This document shows, in pieces, positions 1 to 5,638 of a stretch of 5,638 nucleotides of DNA (position 1 is its first letter; each line of letters opens with the position of its first letter). Below the pieces are notes generated by a model. That model worked only from the letters and a program-made list of their open reading frames with translations. It ran no database searches and was not told where the DNA came from. Origin of the DNA: Chitinophagaceae bacterium (GTDB lineage Bacteria > Bacteroidota > Bacteroidia > Chitinophagales > Chitinophagaceae). Where the stretch lies: contig JAEUVI010000570.1 of the NCBI GenBank assembly GCA_016787105.1, positions 1-5,638 of the forward strand. The letters are read 5' to 3'. A program made the position numbers and the translations under genes.

Positions 1-147
1 TTCTATTTAAGGTACTCACATGAGAAGGGTAATAATTATAATAACAGCTCGGGGGCTCCCTATAAGGCAAACAATTTTGATGCAGGAGTTGATTTAAGTG
101 GTTTCAGTTCCTTATATTTTGGATTCCGGTTATTGCTGAACAAATAA
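1..147 (+). CDS. C-terminal end of an unidentified, possibly outer-membrane protein (partial, 5' truncated)
   Basis: Reading frame 1 is open from the first base and ends at a TAA at 145-147, giving 48 residues. The stretch is rich in Asn, Gly, Ser and aromatic residues (for example GNNYNNSSGAPYKANNF). It ends in SSLYFGFRLLLNK, an alternating aromatic/hydrophobic strand close to the C-terminus, as in the last strand of many outer-membrane beta-barrel or beta-rich surface proteins. That assignment is inference from composition only; no family motif can be recognised in so short a tail. The next gene begins 29 bases after the stop on the same strand, with no terminator-like hairpin between them, so the two may be co-transcribed. 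It could be a chance open frame, but 48 codons without a stop, ending just before another gene, favours a real gene end. Confidence 0.6.
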   Translation, partial: FYLRYSHEKGNNYNNSSGAPYKANNFDAGVDLSGFSSLYFGFRLLLNK

Positions 148-176
148 ATTCCGATACAATACTGATATTTGTGTGA

Positions 177-1250
177 ATGAATAATTACTCCGGCACATAC
201 CAGGTGCAAGGTGGCGAAGCATATTCTGCCACCTTCTCTTTTTTAAAAGATAAACTCAATATTCATTTTAAAGACGAACATGGAAATGACAGAAATGTAT
301 TCTGGTATTATGATGAAATAATAAAAGAGAATTTCAGACAACAAGGATCTGTAACAGTAAGATATGGCGGTTATCCGGCACAGGCTATTGAAACAAGGCA
401 ACCAGGCTTTGTGGAAGAGTTGGAGCGGCGTTTGCAAAAGCAGAATAAAAATTTTTTGCTGAAAACATTTGGTCATGCATTGCCCTTCCTGCGTATCCTT
501 TTTTTTATTATCCTCTTGCTGGTAGCGGCTTATATCTGGGTTGTACCATACATGGCTGGCCGCATGGCAGAAAAAGTGCCTGTTTCATACGAAGAGAATC
601 TCGGTGATGCCATGTTCAGTTCGATGAAGTCAGGCTTTATCATTGATGATAAAAAGACGATGTACATCAATGATTTTTTTAATGAGCTTAAAATAAATAC
701 TCCATATAAAATTCATATCACAGTAGTGAAAGATGATGTGCCGAATGCATTTGCGATGCCGGGAGGAAATATTGTAGTGTATGATAAAATACTCGCAGGG
801 ATAGATGATTATTCGGAACTCGCCGCATTACTAAGTCATGAATTTACGCATGTACAAAACCGGCATACAACTAAATCATTGTTCCGCAATTTTAGCAGTT
901 CCGCATTTCTTTCTGTTATCCTCGGCAATGCAGGAGCAGTCAGCGATGTGATTATCAGCAATGCCAATAATTTAAAAAATCTTTCTTATGGGCGCAGCCT
1001 GGAGAAAGAAGCGGATATGAACGGAGTAAAGATATTATCAGAAAGAAAAATTGATTGCAACGGCTTTATCGGATTGTTTAACATGTTAAAAAAACAAAAC
1101 GATATTGAAGTAGCAGAATGGATGAGCAGCCACCCGGATTTGCAAAATCGTATTGACTATATCAGAAAATCGCCAGACTTTAATAAGAATGGAGTAAATG
1201 AAGATGAAACCCTGAAAGCTATTTTCCTGAAAATAAAAACTGCGGAGTGA
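177..1250 (+). CDS. Membrane-anchored M48 family zinc metalloprotease
   Basis: This 357-residue protein is a predicted zinc endopeptidase of family M48 (HtpX/Ste24/Oma1/BepA group). The signature HEFTH lies at residues 221-225 (bases 837-851): His221 and His225 would bind zinc and Glu222 would be the catalytic base. Glu276 of EKEAD (276-280) fits the third ligand of the family's ExxxD motif. Other family hallmarks are NAFAMPGG (190-197), just before the active-site helix, and SSHPDLQNRI (318-327) near the C-terminus. Residues about 104-124 form one strongly hydrophobic helix. The Lys/Arg-rich flank before it suggests a cytoplasmic N-terminus and a periplasmic protease domain. Residues 1-100 form a separate, probably beta-rich domain, resembling the small N-terminal domain (DUF7092-like) seen on some M48 proteins; this is a from-memory match. 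No TPR repeats are present, unlike BepA. The likely role is envelope protein quality control, but the substrate is unknown. The ATG at 177 has no clear Shine-Dalgarno, as is usual in this phylum. Confidence 0.93.
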   Translation: MNNYSGTYQVQGGEAYSATFSFLKDKLNIHFKDEHGNDRNVFWYYDEIIKENFRQQGSVTVRYGGYPAQAIETRQPGFVEELERRLQKQNKNFLLKTFGHALPFLRILFFIILLLVAAYIWVVPYMAGRMAEKVPVSYEENLGDAMFSSMKSGFIIDDKKTMYINDFFNELKINTPYKIHITVVKDDVPNAFAMPGGNIVVYDKILAGIDDYSELAALLSHEFTHVQNRHTTKSLFRNFSSSAFLSVILGNAGAVSDVIISNANNLKNLSYGRSLEKEADMNGVKILSERKIDCNGFIGLFNMLKKQNDIEVAEWMSSHPDLQNRIDYIRKSPDFNKNGVNEDETLKAIFLKIKTAE

Positions 1251-1258
1251 GAGAATAA

Positions 1259-1307
1259 TCCCGCAAAGACACTGAGATAAAAGGAGATTCTCAATGTCTT
1301 TGCGGGA
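1259..1307. terminator. Stem-loop between convergent genes, likely bidirectional terminator
   Basis: Arms at 1259-1276 and 1290-1307 pair over 18 positions, with a single imperfect position (1272 with 1294), around a 13-base loop. That position is an A-C mismatch in a plus-strand transcript but a G-U wobble in a minus-strand transcript, so the hairpin is fully paired in RNA from the minus-strand gene. It starts 9 bases after the M48 stop and 8 bases beyond the stop of the convergent M43 gene, the place expected for a shared terminator. The U-tract is poor on both sides (only TTTT at 1313-1316 on plus). It may therefore be a weak intrinsic terminator, an mRNA 3'-end stabiliser, or a copy of a dispersed palindromic repeat. 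Confidence 0.65.
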
Positions 1308-1314
1308 AATAGTT

Positions 1315-2295
1315 TTATTGTGCAAAGGAAGCCCTGGGCCCGCCACTTGCAAAAATTGCCAGCATTCTGGTTTTTTGTCCGGCAGAAAACATATACATGC
1401 AAGCATCATCTGTATAGTCCATGTAGTTCATTGTCATTTCAACCGGGCGGCCGGTGCAGGTGCTTTGATGGCCTGCAGCAGGACAGCCATAATTAGCGGC
1501 ATTGTGTTGAGGCGTATCATCCACCTGGTCATTGCCGCAACTTGCATCACCCCAAATATGGCGCAGGTTCATCCAGTGTCCTACTTCATGGGTTGCAGTT
1601 CTTCCCTTATTGTATGGTGCACTTACTGTTCCTGTACTTCCAAACGCATTATTGTCAATCACAACACCGTCAGTTGCAGAATTGCCACCGGGAAATTGTG
1701 CATATCCGAGTATACCGCCACCAAGGTTACATGACCATAAATTTAATTTCGTTGCCGGGCTGGTAGGAGCTATACCTCCACTACTTGTTTTCTTCATCGC
1801 ATCATTGGTGCCCCAGCTTTTTTTGCTGGTCCTTTTTTGTATTACCTGATCTAATACAAATCTTATTTTGATATCGCCGGAGCGAACAGCCTGGAAGATT
1901 GCCGGAGTATTGTTATAATCACTATTTAATGCGGCGAAGTCTTCATTCAGTACATCAATTTGAGATTGAATCTGCGCTTGCGAAATGTTTTCTGCCGCGG
2001 TTCGGTACAATACATTTACCACAACAGGGATTTCAATGATGCCACCGGGAAGTAAGCGTGAAGCCTCAGCAGGATTTTGGCTTATTCTTCTTGTGAAAGC
2101 TTCAATACTTTCCATGCGTGCAGCAAGTGAAGGATCAGCTTTTAATTGTTCTTGTAATACATCATTGGAAGCGCAATTGCGAAGCGTGACTGCTGCAGGT
2201 TCATCAGCGCCGCTGCTTTCATCCTGTCTTGAGGATTTGTTACAACTGATAGAAACAAGTAAACCTGTGGTTACAATAAGGGTAAGTTTTCTCAT
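1315..2295 (-). CDS. M43 (pappalysin/cytophagalysin) metalloprotease, putative lipoprotein
   Basis: This 326-residue secreted zinc protease belongs to the metzincin clan, family M43. Residues 1-17 form a signal peptide (MRKL, then a hydrophobic run) ending before Cys18, a relaxed lipobox (SISC). The following NKSSRQDESS is acidic and resembles the lipoprotein-export signals that direct Bacteroidota lipoproteins to the cell surface (inference). Residues 37-90 look like the family prosegment, with LRNC at 38-41. The catalytic part has ILGYAQFPGG (195-204) and TDGVVI (208-213). The zinc motif HEVGHWMNLRH at 236-246 gives ligands His236, His240 and His246 and catalytic Glu237. The Met-turn is MNYMDY (289-294, Met292). 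Cys253, Cys271, Cys280 and Cys299 fit the two disulfides known in this family. The protein stops soon after the Met-turn, with no C-terminal T9SS sorting domain, which agrees with lipid anchoring rather than T9SS secretion. It probably degrades extracellular or periplasmic peptides. It is convergent with the M48 gene. Confidence 0.93.
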   Translation of the reverse strand: MRKLTLIVTTGLLVSISCNKSSRQDESSGADEPAAVTLRNCASNDVLQEQLKADPSLAARMESIEAFTRRISQNPAEASRLLPGGIIEIPVVVNVLYRTAAENISQAQIQSQIDVLNEDFAALNSDYNNTPAIFQAVRSGDIKIRFVLDQVIQKRTSKKSWGTNDAMKKTSSGGIAPTSPATKLNLWSCNLGGGILGYAQFPGGNSATDGVVIDNNAFGSTGTVSAPYNKGRTATHEVGHWMNLRHIWGDASCGNDQVDDTPQHNAANYGCPAAGHQSTCTGRPVEMTMNYMDYTDDACMYMFSAGQKTRMLAIFASGGPRASFAQ

Positions 2296-2464
2296 GTTGA
2301 AGTTTTTGGTTTTTTACAAAGTGTGTATTATAAATTTCCTGTTAATTTTTTTCAGAAAGAAAAATAATTATTAACAGAACAAAAGCAGCTTTGCCATAAG
2401 GAAGCAACACGGGATTATTAAACCTTTGCCATTGTGCCGGGTCTCAACCCTAAAGCAGAAAAAG
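2296..2464. promoter_or_regulatory. Divergent intergenic region between the M43 and DUF1800 genes
   Basis: These 169 bases separate two genes transcribed away from each other, so they must hold the promoters of both unless transcription is leaderless or starts further upstream. The region is AT-rich with poly-T and poly-A stretches at about 2303-2315 and 2345-2370. A weak plus-strand candidate for the Bacteroidota primary promoter (TTTG, then TAnnTTTG) is TTTG at 2305-2308 with TAAATTTC at 2331-2338: 22 bases apart and one mismatch in the second box. No convincing minus-strand match was found by eye. No clear operator palindrome was seen either. Confidence 0.4.
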
Positions 2465-3949
2465 ATGCCGTTGAGTAACCGTGAAAAGAATCAGCACCTG
2501 ATGTGGAGAGCCGGCTTCGGGCCGGCTGCTGCCCAATTGCAATCATTAGAAAATATTTCTCCTGTTGAGTTATATAAGGCATTGCAAAAAGTTTCTTCCA
2601 GAAAGGCGGAATATATTGACGTAGCTGACGGTTACCTGAAAGGACTGGTAATGGGTATGCAGGAACTTGGAAGGCAGGAGAAAAAAGATTTGCCTAAAGA
2701 ACAAAAGAAAATGCTGCAACAAAAAAGCCGGCAGGCAATTAAAAACCTGAACCTGTACTGGCTGAATGAAATGGTGGACAGCGAAGCACAGTTGCGTGAA
2801 AAAATGGCTTTCTTCTGGCATGGTCACTTCGCATGCCGCAACCTGAATGTGTTTTATCAGCAAGGTTTATTGGATATTATACGCAGAAATGCTTTGGGAA
2901 ATTTTCGTGACATGCTGCATGAAGTTTCGAAATCGGCAGCGATGCTGAATTTTCTGAACAATAATCAAAACAGGAAAGGACACCCAAATGAAAACTTTGC
3001 AAGGGAGGTGATGGAATTATTTACAATGGGAAGAGGACATTATTCGGAGAATGACATAAAAGAAGCAGCAAGGGCATTTACAGGATGGGGCGCTAATTTG
3101 AAAGGCGAATTTGTATTTCGAAAAATGCAGCATGATGATGATAGTAAAACAGTATTGGGTAAAACCGGAAATTTTGATGGTGAAGAAGTACTGGGTATTT
3201 TATTGGAACAGAAACAAACTGCGACATACATCACACAAAAGATTTACAGGTTTTTCGTAAATGAAAAAGAAGATATTGAAAAAGTACAGTGGTTGGCGGA
3301 TAGGTTTTACAATAGCGAATATAATATCTCCTCATTGATGCAGGATATTTTTACCAGTGATTGGTTTTATGACAAAAAAAATATTGGCGCAAAAATAAAA
3401 TCCCCCATTGAATTGATAGCCGGTATTCAACGTATGCTGCCAATGGAATTGGAAAATGAAGAAGTATTGCTGCAGGTACAACGGATACTGGGCCAATTAC
3501 TTTTTTATCCACCGAATGTAGCGGGATGGCCCGGGGGCAAAACATGGATTGACAGTTCTTCGCTAATGATGCGCTTGCGATTTCCGCAATTAATTTATGA
3601 TACAGATGAGCTGACGATAAAGCCAAAAGATGATGATGACCAGATGATGGGAAAAAATGATACAGGAGAAATGAAAGAAGGTGAAAACCCGAATGGAGGG
3701 AAAGCAAAAAGATACGGACGCGGGGCTAAACCGGTAAACGCAACCATTGAATGGAATGACTATATAAAAAGTTTTGAAAAAGTCCCGAAAGATAATCTTG
3801 TAGTTGCATTAAGTGATTTGCTATTACAGACAAAAAGTAATGTGAATGCGGAGGTAATAAAAAAATATTCTGACAACAGCAGCCGGGAATCATTTATAAA
3901 AACAGCAACGATACAACTAATGAGTACACCGGAATATCAACTTTGTTAA
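2465..3949 (+). CDS. DUF1800 domain-containing protein
   Basis: This 494-residue protein matches the DUF1800 family (function unknown) along its whole length. The N-terminal HLMWRAGFGP (11-20) is the usual family opening. Further hallmarks are QLREKMAFFWHGHFACR (109-125), NENFAREVMELFTMGRGHY (175-193) followed by AARAFTGW (201-208), the FDGEEVLGILL segment (237-247), and NVAGWPGGKTWIDSSSL (351-367). Lys/Glu-rich residues 68-92 look helical. A charged, low-complexity insert occupies about 386-422 (KPKDDDDQMMG onward, then Gly/Lys/Arg-rich). The ATG at 2465 is chosen because it places the family N-terminus at residue 11. A TTG at 2426 would add 13 residues with no match; the frame is open back to 2375 but contains no other plausible start. 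Neither start provides a signal peptide or membrane segment. The DUF1501 gene follows 76 bases downstream on the same strand, the standard arrangement for this pair, so an operon is likely. Confidence 0.93.
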   Translation: MPLSNREKNQHLMWRAGFGPAAAQLQSLENISPVELYKALQKVSSRKAEYIDVADGYLKGLVMGMQELGRQEKKDLPKEQKKMLQQKSRQAIKNLNLYWLNEMVDSEAQLREKMAFFWHGHFACRNLNVFYQQGLLDIIRRNALGNFRDMLHEVSKSAAMLNFLNNNQNRKGHPNENFAREVMELFTMGRGHYSENDIKEAARAFTGWGANLKGEFVFRKMQHDDDSKTVLGKTGNFDGEEVLGILLEQKQTATYITQKIYRFFVNEKEDIEKVQWLADRFYNSEYNISSLMQDIFTSDWFYDKKNIGAKIKSPIELIAGIQRMLPMELENEEVLLQVQRILGQLLFYPPNVAGWPGGKTWIDSSSLMMRLRFPQLIYDTDELTIKPKDDDDQMMGKNDTGEMKEGENPNGGKAKRYGRGAKPVNATIEWNDYIKSFEKVPKDNLVVALSDLLLQTKSNVNAEVIKKYSDNSSRESFIKTATIQLMSTPEYQLC

Positions 3950-4025
3950 CATAAACATACTGTAAACAATAAGTAACGGGCAATAAGTAGCCTGAAGTTT
4001 ATAGTATACAGATTAAAGCAGAAAT

Positions 4026-5225
4026 ATGTTCATTAAACGCAGGCAATTCATACAAGCAGGTTCATTGGCAACAGCTTCCTTTCTCGTACCAAAATTCTTA
4101 AAGGCATTCGAGTCGAAGCATATGGTGCCTCCGGGAAATAAGATTATTGTAGTGCTACAATTAAGTGGTGGTAACGATGGACTGAATACGGTAATACCTG
4201 TAGGCAATGATATTTATTTCCGTTCAAGGCCGGGACTTTCTATTGATAAAAACAAAAGCCTGCTACTTAATGACGAAGCCGCACTGCATCCTGCATTGTC
4301 AGCTTTTAAAGAATTATATGATGATGGCAGTCTTGGAATATTAAATTCAGTCGGATATCCCAATCCTGATCGTTCACATTTCCGCAGTATGGATATATGG
4401 CAGAGCGGTAGCCGTAGTACGGAATACGTAACTACAGGGTGGTTGGGCCGGTATCTTGATGCGCAATGTAAAGGATGTGACAAGCCAACATACGCGTTGG
4501 AACTGGATGATGTATTAAGCCTTGCATTGAAAGGAAATGAATCGAAGGCGATTGCAATGAAGGATCCAAAACGGCTATTTGGTACCAGTAATCAAAGATA
4601 TTTTAAAGATGTACTGACACAGCATACCGGTGAAGATGAAGATCAGCCGGTAAATTATTTGTACAAAACGATGGCGGAAACTCTATCTTCTGCCAATTAT
4701 ATTTTTGAAAAAAGTAAATTTCATCCAACAAATGCTGCCTATCCCAAATCGCAAATAGGACAAAGTTTAAAAACGATTGCCTCGTTAATTTTTTCCGATA
4801 TCAATACCAAAGTATATTATTTATCGCACGGCAGTTTTGATACGCACATTAATCAACAAGCGCAGCAGCAGCGATTGTTTACAGAAATGAATGAAGCGAT
4901 AAAAGTATTTACAAAGGATCTGAAGGAAAATAACCGGTTTGACGATGTATTGCTGTTTACTTTTTCGGAATTTGGCAGAAGGGTATCACAGAATGCGAGC
5001 GGCGGTACTGATCATGGTACAGCGAATAATATGTTTTTCATTGGTGGTGGATTGAAACAAAAAGGATTGCTAAATCCATTACCTGATTTGCAAGACCTGG
5101 ATGAAGGCGATTTAAAATATAAGGTTGATTTTAAAAATGTGTATGCTTCTGTTTTAAATAAATGGCTTGAGGCAGATGATAAAATGATATTGGGAAAAAA
5201 ATATAGTTACCTGGATTTTATATAA
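4026..5225 (+). CDS. DUF1501 domain-containing protein with twin-arginine signal
   Basis: This 399-residue protein is a full-length member of DUF1501, a family placed by fold in the alkaline phosphatase/sulfatase-like superfamily; its substrate is not known. The N-terminus has KRRQFIQ (4-10) followed by a weakly hydrophobic stretch (11-27). This matches a twin-arginine (Tat) signal and implies folded export, possibly with a metal bound. Family motifs are LQLSGGNDGLNTVIP (44-58), LHPALSAFKELYDDGSLGI (87-105), GYPNPDRSHFRSMDIWQSG (110-128), LSHGSFDTH (266-274), FSEFGRR (313-319) and GGTDHGTANN (326-335). Asp51, Asp272, His274, Glu315, Asp329 and His330 are candidate metal or active-site residues by analogy with the superfamily. 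It lies 76 bases after the DUF1800 gene with no hairpin between, so co-transcription is likely. A strong terminator follows 16 bases after the stop. The start ATG has no clear Shine-Dalgarno, but the Tat motif fixes it well. Confidence 0.94.
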   Translation: MFIKRRQFIQAGSLATASFLVPKFLKAFESKHMVPPGNKIIVVLQLSGGNDGLNTVIPVGNDIYFRSRPGLSIDKNKSLLLNDEAALHPALSAFKELYDDGSLGILNSVGYPNPDRSHFRSMDIWQSGSRSTEYVTTGWLGRYLDAQCKGCDKPTYALELDDVLSLALKGNESKAIAMKDPKRLFGTSNQRYFKDVLTQHTGEDEDQPVNYLYKTMAETLSSANYIFEKSKFHPTNAAYPKSQIGQSLKTIASLIFSDINTKVYYLSHGSFDTHINQQAQQQRLFTEMNEAIKVFTKDLKENNRFDDVLLFTFSEFGRRVSQNASGGTDHGTANNMFFIGGGLKQKGLLNPLPDLQDLDEGDLKYKVDFKNVYASVLNKWLEADDKMILGKKYSYLDFI

Positions 5226-5241
5226 CGATTATATAAAATAA

Positions 5242-5271
5242 AAAAAGACCGGACATTTGTCCGGTCTTTTT
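5242..5271. terminator. Bidirectional intrinsic (rho-independent) terminator
   Basis: A perfect hairpin has an 8 bp GC-rich core (GACCGGAC at 5247-5254 pairing with GTCCGGTC at 5259-5266) and an ATTT loop. An A-tract at 5242-5246 pairs with a T-tract at 5267-5271, giving 13 bp in all. On the plus strand it ends in TTTTTATT, and on the minus strand in a longer T-rich run extending to about 5230. It lies between the stops of the convergent DUF1501 gene (5225) and OPT transporter gene (5294), so it should terminate both. Confidence 0.93.
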
Positions 5272-5293
5272 ATTAAACGAATTTTTGGAAGAT

Positions 5294-5638
5294 TTATTTT
5301 TTCCCGGTTGCAACACGGTAAAGTATAATGCTCATCATAATAAAGAAAGCTACACCCAATAAAAAATAACCGCTTTCTCCAAGAAAGCCTGAAATTCCAT
5401 GTTCCATATTTATACTATCCAAAAATGATTGACCGCCCGCAGATCCGCTAACAAATGCAATGACTACTCCTGCTATTGAACCTCCGGCTACTAAACCGGT
5501 TGCAAACAAATTCCCTTTGCCCAATTCTTCTTCTTCTGGAGTTCTTTTAATATTTTTTTTCTTTTCATAATGTTCAACAACTCCTTTGATAGCACCACCA
5601 ATAAATATTGGAAGGGTAGTAGAAAATGGTAAATAAGC
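5294..5638 (-). CDS. OPT family oligopeptide/metal-chelate transporter, C-terminal part (partial, 5' end beyond window)
   Basis: The minus-strand frame is open from the right edge (5638) to a TAA at 5294-5296, giving the last 114 residues of a longer protein. It opens with AYLPFSTTLPIFIGGAIKG, then a charged cytoplasmic loop (HYEKKKNIKRTPEEEELGKG), then LFATGLVAGGSIAGVVIAF. This order (YLP..TTLPIF.GG, basic loop, EEEELG.G.LFA.GL.AGG) is characteristic of the C-terminal region of OPT-family integral membrane transporters, which import oligopeptides or metal chelates. A final hydrophobic helix (GYFLLGVAFFIMMSIILY) ends in RVATGKK. A TTG at 5522-5524 inside the EEEELGKG loop could be mistaken for a start of a 76-residue protein. 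It lies in the middle of the family match and is not the start. The full family length is several hundred residues, so most of the gene lies outside. The terminator at 5242-5271 follows its stop. Confidence 0.9.
   Translation of the reverse strand, partial: AYLPFSTTLPIFIGGAIKGVVEHYEKKKNIKRTPEEEELGKGNLFATGLVAGGSIAGVVIAFVSGSAGGQSFLDSINMEHGISGFLGESGYFLLGVAFFIMMSIILYRVATGKK

Noticed and set aside
164..171. GATATTTG just before the M48 start, resembling the Bacteroidota -7 box TAnnTTTG
   Set aside because: One mismatch, no TTTG box at a suitable distance upstream, and it would place the transcription start almost at the ATG; co-transcription with the upstream gene is simpler.
1086..1409. Minus-strand open frames over the M48 3' end and the convergent intergenic region
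   Set aside because: They are antisense to the M48 coding sequence and run through the terminator stem and the end of the M43 gene; there is no recognisable product.
1294..1734. Plus-strand open frame of 146 codons, and others at 1532-1849, 1542-1766 and 1985-2374
   Set aside because: They lie antisense within or across the clearly real M43 gene; their translations are Cys/His/Ser-rich with no family pattern, and the first begins inside the stem-loop at 1259-1307.
2426..2464. TTG start 13 codons upstream of the DUF1800 ATG
   Set aside because: The extension (MPLCRVSTLKQKK) has no family similarity and is not a signal peptide; the ATG at 2465 places the conserved DUF1800 N-terminus correctly.
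2570..2863. Minus-strand open frames inside the DUF1800 gene (also 3040-3234 and 3351-3707) and inside the DUF1501 gene (4013-4207, 4214-4483)
   Set aside because: All are antisense shadows of strongly supported genes, and none has a motif, plausible start context or separate promoter.
3967..3989. Direct repeat CAATAAGTA (3967-3975 and 3981-3989) between the DUF1800 and DUF1501 genes
   Set aside because: Only 9 bases, two copies, in AT-rich spacer; short enough to arise by chance, with no third copy and no promoter-like context.
1..5638. Search for CRISPR repeats, tRNA/rRNA genes, insertion-sequence ends, riboswitches and phage or defence genes
   Set aside because: No repeat array, cloverleaf-like sequence, transposase, integrase or defence-family motif was seen; every stretch is covered by the listed genes and short spacers.

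Overview
The window reads as chromosomal DNA of a member of the Bacteroidota, probably a Chitinophagaceae-like or related environmental lineage. This is inferred from four things: AT-rich sequence, start codons without clear Shine-Dalgarno sequences, a short lipoprotein-type M43 (pappalysin/cytophagalysin) protease of the kind common in that phylum, and the DUF1800-DUF1501 gene pair. No mobile element, CRISPR array, tRNA or rRNA is visible. Nothing in the window points to recent horizontal transfer.

Layout. (1) Bases 1-147 (+) hold the last 48 codons of a gene, perhaps an outer-membrane or beta-rich surface protein. (2) 177-1250 (+) encodes a membrane-anchored M48 zinc metalloprotease with an unusual N-terminal domain in front of its single transmembrane helix. 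(3) A strong stem-loop at 1259-1307 separates it from the next, convergent gene. (4) 1315-2295 (-) encodes a secreted, probably lipid-anchored M43 metalloprotease with a Cys-containing prosegment. (5) 2296-2464 is a divergent intergenic region. (6) 2465-3949 (+) encodes a DUF1800 protein, and (7) 4026-5225 (+) a DUF1501 protein with a twin-arginine signal; these two form a likely operon. (8) A textbook bidirectional terminator lies at 5242-5271. (9) 5294-5638 (-) is the C-terminal part of an OPT-family (oligopeptide/metal-chelate) transporter that runs off the right edge.

How the genes work together. Two metalloproteases, M48 in the inner membrane and M43 at the cell surface or periplasm, sit tail to tail, but nothing shows that they share a substrate. 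The only clear functional unit is the DUF1800-DUF1501 pair. It is a widespread but biochemically uncharacterised couple in which only the DUF1501 partner carries an export signal. The OPT transporter is a separate, convergent transcription unit. The region is mostly ordinary housekeeping or accessory envelope content. The item most open to discovery is the DUF1800/DUF1501 pair.
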